From NCBI GenBank assembly GCA_018873245.2, contig JAEMBT020000003.1:9629843-9693842 (forward strand): a stretch of DNA of 64,000 nt, read 5' to 3'. Position 1 is the first letter of the stretch. The number at the start of each line of letters is the position of its first letter. The notes beneath the pieces are model-generated. The model was not told where the DNA came from, ran no database searches, and worked only from the letters and a program-made list of their open reading frames with translations. This document shows, piece by piece, positions 25,201 through 40,200 of the stretch. The DNA is from Archegozetes longisetosus (taxonomy: Eukaryota; Arthropoda; Arachnida; Sarcoptiformes; Trhypochthoniidae). The position numbers and the translations under genes were made by a program.

Positions 25201-25708
25201 TTAAGAAAAAAAAATATTTCTATAGAACAAGGAGTGTATAGGAAGAGAAAGAATAGGAGTATAGTCAGAACTTGATGTATGACTTGAAAGGATAGAGTGC
25301 TTCGTATCAGTTTGAAAGTTATTATTAAATATTTCTAATAAAAGTCTGACTGATTGCAGAGCACATGAATCGCTCTCTATTTCGTTTTGCTTGTCTTCAA
25401 TACAATCAGTTATTTTGTATGGCAAGAACTGAAGAGTTAATGGACTATAATCTGAGGTGAAGCTCGAGTTCTTCCCATTTGATGCCAAGCCAATAATCTT
25501 GAGCCACACAAAAAGTAGTGATTTTCTCAATGAAATGCCAGTAAAAACTTAAAGCTTCTGTTGGATGAGATTTAAGACGAAAATAGAAAGTGTTTTTATC
25601 GGAAAAGTTGGAACAAAATTGATAAAAAGTTACACAAATACCATAATTGTATTGAAGTTTGAGGTCTAAATACTGATCGTCATATTTAAGCGCTGTATTT
25701 GAGCACAA
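25201..25708 (-). other. Two overlapping open frames, possible frameshifted or chance gene
   Basis: On the minus strand an 87-codon frame (25708-25445) overlaps a 109-codon frame (25530-25201) in another register. Both are long for such A+T-rich sequence. The first reads YNYGICVTFYQFCSNFSDKN and contains several Cys and Trp residues; the second has no recognised motif. An acceptor-like ATTAG lies just before the first frame. I do not recognise either protein, and chance remains a good explanation. Confidence 0.2.
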
Positions 25709-26640
25709 AATCTAATTTGCATTTCTTAAAAAGAAAACTCTTTGATCGTAAGATTTTCTTTCTTAAACGCTGTTATGAACTGTTATTTACTCAAGGCTTT
25801 GTTCATCTCATTGTGTTCTCTAAATACTGTTCACTTACTTCTCAGCAAATAGTCTGAGGTTTGAATAGAAAATGACTTTATAAGAATTTTCTGAATAAAA
25901 AGAAGAAAAAATAATGAGAGAAAAAAATGAGAGGAAAATGACGTTTCCTGTTGAAAGTGCGGATTTGGTGAATGAATTAAAATAGAAGCCTTTTGTGTTT
26001 AATCAAAAGCTTATATCATAATAAGGAGATAAGTAAGAAATTAGTGCAAAATAGGGAATTCAAATAGGGAATTCGTGGCTGATGCCTGACTTTCGAGTGC
26101 AAATCAATTCAAATATTTCTAATATATGCTAATGTTTGATGTCTGTGAACATCAATTGACGTGCGATTTAAAGTATGAATTTATTGTGTTTTAAAGTCTT
26201 ATCAACTTGTCTGTTGTTGAACGTAAATTATTACTAATGAAAATCAGTCTTAAGCTCAGCTACGCTTTCGAGATATTTGTTCAATCGCTTCAAATTTTTA
26301 GATCACAATAACTGATGAGTCTTTAAACCTCAAAACGAGATAGAAATCTGCAATTTTCTCATAGCACTCCACTTGTCGGTCAGGCGTAAGGAATGACCCA
26401 CGGGCCACGATTTTCAAATTTTAGCTGATAAGAAGCATAAGCTAATTTCAATTAATTAATGCCACGAGTTTTGAGTGGACAAAATAAAACAAATCTGACT
26501 TAAGAATCTTCTCGGGACTGTTAAATCGGCTGAAACAGTATTCAACTAGAATTAACATAAAATTATTGATCTATTTTAATGTTAATTTTCATTGGACTTA
26601 ATGTCAACAATTTTCTATTTTTCAACAAACAATTATCTTC

Positions 26641-26645
26641 GTGTG

Positions 26646-26696
<51 letters not shown>
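26641..26696. repeat. Compound (GT)n(AG)n microsatellite
   Basis: Ten GT units followed directly by about 18 AG units. This is the longest simple repeat in the window and is likely to be length-polymorphic. Confidence 0.97.
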
Positions 26697-26698
<2 letters not shown>

Positions 26699-28546
26699 CT
26701 ACTAACTTAACTAGCTGAGAGAACTTTCTCATCAAAAACTGAAAAGAATTTGATTTTAACCCTTACTATTGTGAGTTTACATAGATTCAAGCTTTCTTTT
26801 CAGTTTCAAATTCTTATTTAGTGAGAAAATACAAAAGAACCAAATGTACCAATATTAAAAAAGTTTCAGTATAAAGACTGGGTTATTTTGGGCTTAACTT
26901 GTTTTGTTCTTGTGAAGAACGCGCAGTTCAAAGTTCAATCTAAAAGCATAGACTCGTCAGTGCAATCAAATGCACATAAAAGATCACGAAATTCGATAAC
27001 TTTTAGCTATTTCCAATCAGTTTTAACCTAACTTTTGTTTCCCTTCTAGATCTAAAACAAATAATCCACCGCTCGACATTTGACGAGAAAACTTGAACTT
27101 TATTTATCAAACAATTGAAAATTTTTGTTTCACTTTCAAAACTTAAAGATAGAATTTTCTGTAAAAACTTTTTGAAAAGTGCTTTCAAAAAACCACTATT
27201 AACAAGAGTGAGCCTAAAATAGCAAAGTGGCATTTATTTCGGGTCTAAAAGACATTAAAACTTAGAGCAAAATTTTTAACATTATTCTTGATAATAGAAA
27301 TATAGAATAAATTTATATTACTTAATACAAACAATGCATTGTTTACACTGACAATGAAAATGCACGCAATCCTATAATATCTCTAAGTTTAGCGCAATAA
27401 TACCTCTCAGACGTTGCCTAAAACTTCTTTTTAACTCACACTCGTCTTTCATCAACTTTTAAAAGCACCAAACTATTTGAACTAAAAGTCTCTGAATAGA
27501 AATACAGTTAACTAAAAATATTTTGACTACAGCTCAACAATGATTGAAATAAATTATAATTAATTGATTGAAATTAAACAAAAATGATATTCATTTCATG
27601 ACATCATTATCGCAATCAATCTTTTTTTGTCTTAACTATGATTTGATTTATGCAAAAAAACATGAATCAAATTAAGTGAAGATTTCGAAATAAAAAGCAT
27701 TTAAAATAATATTTTATTGGCATTTTTTTCTGATTTCATGATTTGTTTCCCGATTTCTAAACGCTTATTATTCAAAATAGGGCTCATTATTCAAAAATAT
27801 CAAATTTATAAATGAGTTCAAAGAAAATATTCTGAAAAAGACATGAATTAAGCTAAGGATAACATCTAGAATGAGGACTGAAGAAGTTTTTAGGCAAAGC
27901 CTATAAAAGATCGATCCCTTAATACTATGCAAAACTTTTAGCCAAACTCATGAGTCAAAAGTCAAATTGATGGTTGCATTGGTGGCACATCTATCAGAAC
28001 AAGATAACCACACATTCAGTCATGTCGATAATATGATTGATTACGATTGAGAGCGAGTTTTGTCGAGTTTTGGCTATCATTTATAACAAGTGAACAGAAC
28101 TGATACAACGCCTCAATAAAAAGTAATTCACAATTGAAGTGTCAAATTTGTCAGTTATATAAAAAATATTTCAAACAATATTAATGGCACAAGTTTGATA
28201 TTTTGAGCGCATTTTCTGCTAAACAATCAATTTTGCAATTACAAATTAATCAAATAATATTCTCATAGTTTATTTGTTTTACATCTGCTAAGCCTACATG
28301 TTGAGTAATTCATAGGAGAAACTTGTCAAAAATAGGTAGCAATTAGTACAATTTTTGCTTCAATTTTGATTAGCAAAATTCTATCTTTTCTGAATCGAAT
28401 GGTAAATAGTGGAAAATGGTCAATTATTGTTTTCTATGCCTAACAGTAATATAGTCGCGAATTAAGGCTAAAATTTTATCCTAACAGAATTTACGGATAA
28501 CTATGTATTGAGAGCATTATAAATGAGAAGGAACGACTTTCACTTC

Positions 28547-28564
28547 ATTATTATTATTATTATT
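28547..28564. repeat. (ATT)n microsatellite
   Basis: Six to seven ATT units between A+T-rich flanks. Confidence 0.9.
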
Positions 28565-30588
28565 GACCAATTTTTTTCATGTTTATGAAATTATGTATTA
28601 TTAGTTTGGAAACAACTCGAAGGAATCGAAGAACGAAGTAATACTGAATTATGGAAATACTCTATGGAAATGATGTTCTCTTTGGCAGCTATGCTATTAT
28701 ATTAGGCAATATTGGCCTCGGGCTACGCTGTTTAGGCATTTAGAGTTAGTTGAAGACGTGTACTTAATATTAATAGGTTAACAAATAAATGTATATTTTC
28801 TTATTCTTCTCCAGTTTTGCCACTCTATTGGTTTCCCATATTTCGTGTTTTAAAAGCATGAAATACTGATCGGAAAGACATTGATGTTGAAGTACTCCCA
28901 CATTTTCTACTATTTTCCTCTCTCTAATTTTGTCAGTCCGAATAGTTTACATCAAAAATATCATACATTTTCCGTTTATTTCTAATGTTTTGAATATATG
29001 CATTAAAACATACCATAACGAGATTTCATTTCAATATTGAAGTCCGATCAGAAACAATTTCAAGAGTTTGCTATTACAGATTTCAATCGCATTAATCAAG
29101 TTTAAAACGGAAAAATGCAATTTTTCAACAATTTTCCTCATCAATTATTTGACTTAAAATCTAATTAATTATAAGAAAAAGTGTTTCCAACAATTTGCAA
29201 TAAGAACTGTGAAAATATGTTGTAGTGGGGCACGAGTTGAGAGCAAAGCAAAATTGAAGAATGTAAACAATAAAAACTTTTAGTTTGCTCATTGATTTTC
29301 ACTATGAAAGTCAAGTGGAAATTTTTTGTTGCACGGAAGTACTTTACTCTGAAGTTTTCTCGTCATTATTATAAGCCTCGTGTGCCTCTTTTTTATTGAT
29401 AATTTATTTCTCTTAAGTATTCAGCTATTAATTGACTTCTCATATAAACAACATAAGAAGCTGTTCGACAAAATAACACAAAAAGCAAATAGATATAAAA
29501 GAAATAAAAATTGAATTTTTTTCAAGAAAAAACCTCTTTTATAAGTTACATAATATTTTTTTGTTTTCATCAGAATTGAGCTCAAATTTTATGAACAGAG
29601 TAATGCATTTGACAATCATTTATATTATCATTTTATTGATTTGTAACAATTGATTTTGAAAAATAGGAAGAATTTGCAAAAAATATTTTGTCGTAAATTG
29701 GTTTAATAGCTACTGAGAGTATAAATTTTAGTAATTGAAGCTAAACATTTAGGATAAGATGATCAATTTATTGGAAGGCCTAGATCAATAGGATTTTCCT
29801 ATAACCGATAGTTTACTCAAAAGATAGCAATTTTGCAGAAAAAATTGGTCAAAAGAAAAACCCATTTTATACGTTCATAATTATTAATGATGACATGTAC
29901 AATTTCATCACAGCATAATTAATACCTTATTCCTATTCATTAACGATTGTAATTGAACCTCAGTGACCTTTCACTTTAACTTTCTTTCTAATGCTAAATT
30001 TTTTACTTAAGACAACTTCAGTTTCATTTTAATGCACTTTTCGTTTTACTAAAACTTCGATCAATTAGATAACAGTCTGAGAGTGTCTTTCAATCCATAT
30101 GTAAATGTTGAAAAAATGAATTTACAATAACTACAAAAAGTAATTTCCTAATAAGAAAATACTGAACACCATATTCAGAGCAATGGACTGCTTACTACAA
30201 TTATAATTAAAGAAAAATTAACTTCAATTCCTCTATGATCTCTCTATTTAAGAGTGACCTTAAAGAGATTTTCATTTCTCAGGACCTCTTGTACGACATG
30301 CGGAAAGTGTAACAATACAAACAATATGTCATTCATTATAGAATATAAATTATTATAGTCTTATATTCACAATTATTAAAACTAATCATTGTAAGTATTA
30401 TAAAAGCACGAAAGCTCGTAAAGGATGACCATAAAATGAGCGAAAAAGATTATAGCTGATGATTGAATGACAACTCGAGTATAACTATTATAATTATGAA
30501 GTATTAGAGCATTTAGTTTTGTTTTTCTTTTAAGTTTGAACCTTTTATTAACAATGATAACAACTCTTTGTTTCTCAATACATCATCC

Positions 30589-30624
30589 TTAAGTCGTAAA
30601 TATCTTTAAGTCGTAAATATCTTT
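30589..30624. repeat. 17-bp direct duplication
   Basis: The unit TTAAGTCGTAAATATCT occurs twice back to back with no mismatch in the repeated core, which suggests a recent small duplication. Confidence 0.85.
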
Positions 30625-33221
30625 ATATTAACGCCTCTCATGTTTTCGAATATCATAACCTTTGACCTATTGGATAGATTACAACTTGAGGCTAATTGAT
30701 GCGATTTTAAAAATTCAAAAATATATACATTAATCTCTTGTGTAGAAGTTTTGTCAAAAGAGTTTAACTTTCCCAATAGCCATTCTTTCACTTAAGATCA
30801 TTTATTTGAAGTCTTTTCACAATCAGTTTTCAATCACTTTTAATGAATTTTCATCAATGGGTATATGAAAAGTGAATCTCTATTATAACAACCCATTCAA
30901 CTTGCATCTCATCACAAGTCAGTCACGTTTGACTTGTTATCCACGAATCAAAGTTATATTTTTTACGACATTCCCTATAGAAATGATGAATTGATTACCA
31001 TCTATTGAAGAGCGATATGTAATTATTGGAACAAAATTTAAGCGATAGAAAAAATTTCTTTTAAGGTTTAATTCAAGTTTGATGGGATGCAACTATTTAT
31101 AATTTAAATATCACATTAAAACTATTCTTCAAAACATATTTAAAGGCGAAAAGTTTGGATCAATTCAATATTTAAATTGACACGCAGATTTGCATTACAA
31201 GTAATTCATATTTTTTGGTTTTACTCACATAATATGTAATTTTGATGAATATATTACGCTTGAAAAAAGCGTCAAGTTTTTCAATAAGAAATTACAATTT
31301 TTGCTCATATACTTATGTGTATTATTATATACGTACAACTTATAATCATTGATTCGGAACTATGAAGTAACTTAAGTTTTCTATTGTAAAATAATAATCC
31401 GGCAAATCTTCAAATTTCTTTTCAGAACAAATATTGACGTCAAAAAATTTGTTTAAATAAGACGAAACACTTATAAGAAATATCTATTTATAATGAAATG
31501 GACAGAAACGAACGGCAAACAGAAAGTAATAGAAATGGCTTAACTCATTTCTGGGGATTGACTAATGATGTCTGACATGAAGTAAAACGTTTGAAAACTA
31601 TGAAAATAGCTTACACTTAAAAATATTCTGATTTCAACGTAACTATACTTAAGATGGACTTTGTTATGACCTTCGAGATTAGATATAGCCTTTACATAAA
31701 TCTGATGGACTTTACTTTAATCTTACTCTCATTGACTTTGCATTGAAATAGATTCACTAAAAATTTGCCAAATATTCACTAAAAGCTCATTAAAAGGTCA
31801 AAGGATAACATATTATCCTTTCATAACGGATTGCAGATAAGATTTTCGATACTATCGCTTCATTAACTCATTAAATAGTGTGTTGACTCTGTCTTTTTAC
31901 CATTTAATTTGTTGTGAACTATAATAATTGAATTTTTGTTTTTACTAAGCATCAGTCAAAAAACAGTCTCACATTACACTTAACAGTAAATTACAACTTG
32001 TTATAAGACAGTGAAAAAGAGAAGTTGTGGTCTTTTAGACTTTAATCCGTTCATATTAGTACTAATACAAGCATTTGTTAATTATAGCTAATTTAAAACT
32101 AAAAGTTCACGTGGACATTGGAAGTATTCTGACAAGTGTGGTGTTATTCAACTCATGTAAAATGCTTATCAAATCTGTTTAACTAATTGCCATAATTTAA
32201 AGCTTACTATATGTCCCAAATTAAAGTTTGTTGTACTGGAACATTAATTCTCTGCAAATGTGACTTGTAAGAAAAAAACAAATAGCTTTGATCGATGGTT
32301 AATGAAAACTGTCATAATTTAGTATATAATTAGAGCATATTGAAAGGTGAGAAATTATTTTTATTCTAGCAATTATAGCCACTCCAACATTTTCACCAAG
32401 ACTTGCTTCTCACATTAAGTTTTACAATCTATACTTACTCTTTAATCGGTACTCTTCTAAATCATGCTCATATTCAAGTTGAGTTTAGCTGCCGTAATAC
32501 TTCTTAGCACAGTACAGTATTGTATTGCTAGTCAGCGTCATTTCAAACAAATCCTATATCAATGTTTTAGCAAGTATTAGTCTAATTCTAGGATTTAGGG
32601 ATTACTTGCGTAGTCTTCATCAGTTCATCAAAAGACAGCTTTGAAATCTTCCATAATTGAATTAGTTACTAGACTATAGTATTTTTCAAGTTTTCGTTGT
32701 TTTTCTACTGAACGTGATTATCATATAGTTTATAGTTTTGACACTTGCTGGTCGAGTATCGTCTAATTGCAAATTACTGGGGTCTGGTATTTTAACGTAT
32801 TTAGTGCTATACAAAAGCACAGTGTCATAGAAAGCCTAACTAATTAACTAAAGATTTAATTTTACCATTTATTTCCTCAAATAACTATCTGAATCTATTT
32901 TTCAATAGAGGAACTTTTCAATTATTTGTTAAGATTAATTTGAAATTTAAATCTCCTTTTGTTGACTTCCTTTACAAATTTTATTTATTGTTTCTCTAAT
33001 TACAAGCTCTGGTAATTTGCAATTCAAAAATATTTCTACGTTTCCACTGAGAAGCTCAAGTCACATAAAACTTCAGTGACTTATCGACACAAAATGCAAA
33101 GATATTAATATTTAGAATACAAATGCTTATAATAATGCATGTTTTGCTATAAATCTGTTAAAATTATAGGAGAAAACATGTAAAGCCTGATGATTTACCA
33201 AAAATAATCTGATATTTCAAT

Positions 33222-34023
33222 ATGACAGACATGTATTGCTGTAAATCAGATTTAAATTTAAATTACGGAACAGTTATATTTTGCAATAAATACTTATTTT
33301 ACGAACATTTAGCTGTTTTTAGTGAGATTTACAACAATACTGATTGGAAATCAAGATTAAAAAATGTTCAAATTAAATATTTAACTATAGGTGAACGCAT
33401 CGAAAGCAATCAAATACTTGGTTCTTCAGCAAACCACTTAATTGCATAGATGTTCAGCAAATTTGTTTAACCAATTTGTTAGCATTAGTGACACTGTATT
33501 GAGATAAATGAGATTGTCATCAGTAAATTGTACTTCAAATACAAACTTACAAATAGCTCTTAATTTGCTATTTGAAAACAGTGTTTTACGCAGCACAAAG
33601 TGAAATAAACCAAAGTAAATCCTTTTTAGTTAAAATGACTGCTTCTAATCTCAAAGATTTAATCAATGTAAAAATTTGTGCTCTTTCAAAAAGTTTCGAT
33701 CAAATGTTAGAATATTGCTAATTAATGGGTGCTGCAAAAACTGTCATCAGATATGCAAACAGTAATGAAATTGAAATTTTTAAAAATGCATGCTTTCATC
33801 CAAAATCAGCTATAGCTTGACTTTGACACGAAAGTTTTGAGGTATTGAGTAATTAGATTCAGTAGAAGTGAGAAGGCTTTACATCGAGGAAATGAATGAA
33901 TCCTGGATAGAGCGTACATTTTTCTCAGATAAGAAATTGGACGAAAAATACATAGAATCAATTAAATCTAGAAACGAGTCCAATTATCTGAAAGAGACCT
34001 ATACAGGAAGATCGAGACAATGC
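33222..34023 (+). other. Possible decayed coding remnant, family unknown
   Basis: A 75-codon frame (33222-33449) is followed after several stops by a 55-60-codon frame ending at 34023, which reads LYIEEMNESWIERTFFSDKK. Between them short coding-like stretches occur in shifted frames. The mix of charged residues is unlike the surrounding A+T-rich noise, but no domain is recognisable and no splice model joins the parts. It may be an old gene or transposon fragment, or chance. Confidence 0.2.
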
Positions 34024-37000
34024 TGAAAAATTAAAATAATAAATTCCAAAACATTAAATACACGGATCATTTCTAATTAAAAGATTATTTTTGAAGCTTA
34101 AAAAGCTTTGGTCAAAACTAATCTTGTAGAGGATTTCTCAGATTCTAGGTCGTAGATGCACAAGTTTGAAATTTTCATATAGCTGCTGACAAAACTTTAG
34201 TTGTAAGGCATACCAATTTTAGGCGCATTAGATTCAGTGCACGCAATCATATTATGTTAACAGTAAGACCACGATTTCAATACTAATGGTAGCCAAACAC
34301 AAGCATCTAACTTACAAAAAATTACTCAAATAGTTATAGCCTTTGTTTCTGGAGAGGATAAAGAAGTATCACTAAGATGAGTATCTTATTGAGAAAGTTT
34401 TGTCAATATAGAAAAAAGGTTATTGTGATCATTTTCTGGTACTTTAATTTGAAATACCAAGAAAAATGATATAATGCAAATTATTATTATTGCATTTGTG
34501 TTCGAGTTCCCAATTATTGATCTTAAATATTCTGTGCAAATATGTTTAGCATAAAATTATTTTCTCACCAGAAATTAGTATTTATTTTATTCATTATTTA
34601 AATAAGGCAAATGTTATATTTAAATATATGTTTTTCCAACCGATAAATAACTTGTTCGCACGCTATCGATACTTGATACGGACATCAATTTTCTGTTCAG
34701 ATATTTTTGAGATCTCTTAATGTTGTAATTTTGAGAAAGGATTAACGATTAGTCCATGTAAATATTGATTTCATAGATATTGAGCTGAAAGCAGTAAAAG
34801 TTCAATTTTATAGTAATATCCACGAGAACAAAGTAAAAAAAGGCTTTAATGGAGTTTCACTACTTTTCTACAGCAATAAAAATTCAAATAAACCATTTGA
34901 TGATAATTTGATATGAGTCATCGTCAAATGAAAGAACTGATCCTAAGATTCGTAAGCGATTACTTTTAGATAAGTTGACTACCGCCCTCACATCAACAGA
35001 ATGCAAAGGATGGCTTTTATTGGCAAAGGAAAAATTCAATTTTATGCATTTCTAAATTGAAATTACAATTTTATGAATATTAAGGCTCAAATAATAGTTG
35101 TCACACAATTATCGAGTGATTACAACTTGGAGAAAATCATGCAAATATGCGACCAATTTTAAGCGCGAATAATTAGATAGAACTAAGCTCAGTAACTTAT
35201 ATCTTATTAGACGATACTTACTTTTGAACAAGAAAAAAAATATGTTAAACGAAGACATGATTTTTTATTATTATTGATATCAATTTTCTGTAGTCTTCGA
35301 ATGCCTTTGAACTAATTTATTAAATTATGAAAAGATTGCATAACTTAGGTATTTAGAGAGTATGAAATTAAAACAAAGAGCATAAGTCTAACTATTTGGA
35401 CAAGCGTTAAAAACTAAAAGGTAAACTTAATGAAAAATTGACTCTTTTATTTGAAATTTGTATGAAAATGCTTGTATCTAAAGGTGAGAAATAGATTGTA
35501 TAAACGAAATCTTTCAATGGCTACCATTTAAGTAATATAAAGAAAAATTAAGTTCAATTTCATTGATTAACTACAAACCAGTACTTATCAAATGAAATAA
35601 TTGTCTCAACGTTTTAGTTACGATCATTTAAGATAATTGATAATAAACTCAATAACTATTGAATCGTTTTTCAAATGCCAATCAGCACATACTTGCGATT
35701 CACCCAAATTAATAATGACAAGAGTTAAGCACAAAAAAGAGAAACTTATCAAAAAGATTTCAATAAAACTAAAATACGAGACAACATCTTGATAAAACAT
35801 TTTAACTGCTTCTGAAATTGATTATTACTAATGAGTTCTGTATTAGTTGTAAATTTCATAGTAATAAAAGAGGGGATCAAATATTGACAATTATATTCAA
35901 TTATATTTAGGTCGACAATGAAAAGCACTATTAAAATAAATAATTCATTAATGATCCAAACCACAGGTTAATCAATAAAATATGAGTGAAGGTCCATTTC
36001 TAGTGATCAATTAATTGACTATTTAGTTCTTTTCTCTGCCATTTCTCTTATATATGTAAAAACGTTTAGTTATTTATTCACAATTGCAATACACGATAGT
36101 TTGCAATAATAATTTCGATTAATGTGCAATCAATTACATTCTTAATCGCTTCAATACAGGTGATTATCGAGTAAAAGCCAAAATGAACAATCATTTTGCT
36201 CAATAACCAAACGACACATTCATTTATTTATGTCATTGGCGGAGATTTGTTTATGAAAGAGAAATTTTTTCTTATTTTTAATGCCATTATTGTTTTATAT
36301 ACAACTTATTTAACTCTTTATTCATTGCATAAGTCCTTTAAAAGAGCAGATAAATGAAGAGAAGAGTTGAACAGGGATTGAGATGAAAGAAAATTAATTG
36401 TATTTTAAACTATACAAAACTAGGTCTTCAGCTAAAACCGCTTAAAATATAGCTTAAGGCAGTCTTGGAGAAATGCATGAGAAGGATGTTCTTAAAGCAA
36501 CAGTTACTTCTGCTTTCAGTTAGAGAGTGAGCCAATATGGAGCAGATCCCGGCCCATCACTAGACCATCACTTTCTCATAGCTTTAGATTATAGTTCGGC
36601 CCACATTTTAACTCGGTTTCTTATGTCCACAACTCTGAAATTGCTTTCTTGGCCACCCTTTGACTGATGGCAAACCCATTTAAATCCGTAGCATATAAAA
36701 GTCATGCTAACCATCAGATTTGCAACAGTACTACAACAAGTGTTTTGGAAAGTATTTTGATAAAAATTTGATTAAAGTTTAGCATGTGCTCCACTATATT
36801 TAAATAAGAAAACTTTCTCTGCTTTCCTGTAATTGTTATCAAAAGAAGTAATCATTAGAGCCTAACATCTACTGCATTATTATTCCTCATTATTGTTGAA
36901 GTTTGTTTTCCCTCTTCATATTGCGGTTCATTCAACTTATACTTTCTTTACGGTTTGAATTCAAAAAGTAAATAATTATTATATTTGTTAACTTGTGATC

Positions 37001-37235
37001 GATCGTCAAATCTTTTTTCAGGTAAAAATTATAACGAAATTATATAATCAAAGAAAACGTTTGATTTAAGTGTGCGAATGGGATTTGTGCTCATACTTTG
37101 CATTTAATTTGTGCAGTTTCCAAATCTTTAGCCTTATAATCAATAATTTGAACGCTGTTTAAGTAACTACTTTCTCAAGTTTGACAGGTTTTTGATAAGT
37201 TATCATCATTGTATTATTATTTGAAACGCATCAAA

Positions 37236-40200
37236 ATGAAAATTTCAGCTCTATCTCTACTGACTTTAGGTAAGAATTTCGTTCAACAAGACTGAGATTG
37301 TAAAATGTTTATTTTAATTACTTCTAGTTATAAGTTCACACGTAATTTGTATTTTAATACTTTCATGAAATTCAGCTATTTATAACTTTTCGTGAATCCT
37401 TTTAGCTTTAGTTCGAGCTATTTATGAAGTTCTAATTCATGATTGCTATAAATTAAACTTTTCTGACCATCTCTTAAATAATTCAATAAGAGAATTAATA
37501 TTTTGTTCAAATTTAGTTTACATTTTGTTAATTATAAGTGAAATCAGGTTTAGTGTGAACAATTTCTAGTGGATTCTTATAAAAATGTATAAAATAAGAA
37601 GTAGTATGACTTTGCAAAAAGCAAAATCAAATTACAAAACAGTTCACTAACACATAGTTTGCATTTGAGTACTGATGCAAATACTCAATGGGAGAATGCG
37701 TGAAGACGTTTTGTTAAAAATCACTAAAAAAGTTATTTGTTTTAAACTTGTAAAAACTTTAAAATCCAGTTGTCTTCCAGACCCTGGCAGTAGTGCAGAC
37801 TTAAGAATCTATTGAATTACATGAATGAGTGAGTAAACACTTTGTTGAAAACTTGAATTCAATTGAAATTATAATGCGATTAGTCTGAGACAAATTGTTG
37901 ACTAAGAAATTATTAAGTCATTTACAAAAGGATTCCAACAGAAATGAAATACTTTATAGAAGAAAAGCGTTTCTAATCCTCGATATTTGTGTCAAATCAT
38001 TCAACTCTAACCTTCTGCTCATTTAAGAATACATTTGATTAGGAAAATAAGCTCTAATAGACTAAAATTTTAAATGAAAGATTAATTTAATTTAATTTTT
38101 GGGTCACGTTTTCAACAAATCTATTTATCAGAAAAATATAATTCCTTTGACGAAAAAACAAATTTTATGCTAAATTATAGAAGTTTTACATCGCTTATTA
38201 ACTACTATTCAATGGCATTAAACAATTTAATAATTTTTCAAATGTTTGGCCAAAATCAGTGTATAGGAAAAATTTCGAAATTTTTCTACCTTAGCATCAA
38301 TTTTTGTACAATTTTTTAAGAATTTGGTCAAATTTTATACCTGTTATCATCAATTTTCATTACTGAATAACTAAACTTCCTATAAGATTCTCAAAATGTT
38401 ATGCTTTTGTTATGTTAAAAAATTGTTAATTCAGAGGTCGAAGATCTGATAGATAGATAAAAGTTACTTTAACTTTACTCTCGATCATAATTAAAATAAT
38501 TATACGAAAAATCTTCTATTCAACTAAATAGATTCAGAAAAAATATTTTAGTTTATAGGAAATGACTTAATGAATAAATATATATATATACAGAACTAGT
38601 ATATGAAAAATGCAATTAAAAACTCAATATTGTTTACAAAAACCAATTATTTTAATTGAGATTGAATCGAATAGGTTTTTTACTGCCACTAATATCAGCA
38701 CAACTTACTTATTATGATAATGGCTATCCTCCCGCACCAGCAACACGAAGAATCAGTGCTAGAAATAACCAATTAGCAGGTCGTCGTTCGGCAGCCATAC
38801 AACAGGCACCGATTGATGAAATAGATGAACCGGAACAAGGAGTACCACAAGTGCTAGAGCCCGAACAACCTCAAGAGATAGAAGAACCTATAGTTCAAGA
38901 ACAAGTGCCAACACAGCGTCCACTACGAAATGGTAATGGATTTAGCCAACAACCAGTTCCTAGTCGTAACGGTAATGGTTATACTCAAGTGCGTACTAAT
39001 GGCAATGGATTTTCAAGGATTCCTCAGCAACCAGTCTACGGAGGTGTTGGACAGACAGCAGTGACTGACGATGAAGGTATATATAAGCTTGTAGTGACTT
39101 TCATTCCTGCTCACTTGATTGATAGCTTGGTTTGATAGTATTTGATTTTTTACATTCTCATTAATGCATTTGAGCGTTTATTTATTTAAAAGTTTTTCAA
39201 AGCTTTTCTTAAGTCTCAATTAATCAATTTATGAATAAGCAATTGAATATTGAAACATTTCTAATTTTTTCTCCCTTTAAAAGTCAAAATGAATTTATTT
39301 TATAATTAAATACAGATAAGGAAGTCTTCAGTAAAAACACTTTTTTCTAATGATAGGATAGTGAATACAACTCGTAAGGAGGATATGATTATATAGTAGT
39401 TATGTTAATCTGTATGTGAAATATATTATGAATAGATTAAATTTAACAACTTATCCCATTTACTTAGGCTCAATTCATCTGATTTTGAAGTGCCTTTCCT
39501 TCAAATAAATAGTCGATTGAACTGAGCTTTTGAATGAATAGAAAAATGAAAATTTCATATTTATGCATAACAATGAAAACGTTTAGCAATAACTGCTCCA
39601 CCATCTATTTATAAAATAGTTCAAGAACTCACTTCTTATATATATCATATTCATTGCATATAGAGAGCAAGTTTTATAATTAGAAATATCGAGACATACT
39701 TTTTCCCATTTAGAAAATATTCAAATTTAGTACAAAATCAACGATCACTTTCGAAACTATGATTATTTTCTGCTTTATTATTAAAGTATAACAAAGCATA
39801 AGTTGTGAGAACTTTTCTTATTCAAATCAATGTTTACCCTAATTTAAGATAACCCTTTTTGAAAATGAGTGCACTTTCCTATACATTACTGTCATGTTAA
39901 GCATCAATTTGATTGTAGACAAATTCAATCTGTTTTATGATCAGTTCAAACTGAAGACGTGTCGCAACAGTCTAAAGAACAAGATGGCGGTCTAACAGGT
40001 GCCCCTCAAGACGATGTCTCGACTGAAAATGTGGTGCCTGGCGTTGTCACATCTTCGGAAGAAGATACGACTGATGATGGGTTCACTTCGACAGAACCAC
40101 AACAGCGACCATTGAACGGAAACGGAGGACAAAAACCAGTCAATGGAGATGGACAAAAGGCGATCAACGGTGGAGGGCGAACTCAAGGGGAAGATCACGG

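Larger units (their letters stand above)
9692..37235. other. Gene-poor stretch of about 27 kb with transposon remnants
   Basis: I found no intact gene. The sequence is A+T-rich with stops in all frames every few dozen codons. What can be named is listed separately: hAT-like and pogo-like remnants, microsatellites, short tandem duplications, and two weak coding-like patches (25201-25708 minus; 33222-34023 plus). A small GC-richer spot at 10755-10795 contains the 10-bp palindrome CAGGCGCCTG followed by GCGCGAGCGTGC; it could be a regulatory site but nothing confirms that. Small exons of a gene with long introns could have been missed. Confidence 0.5.
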
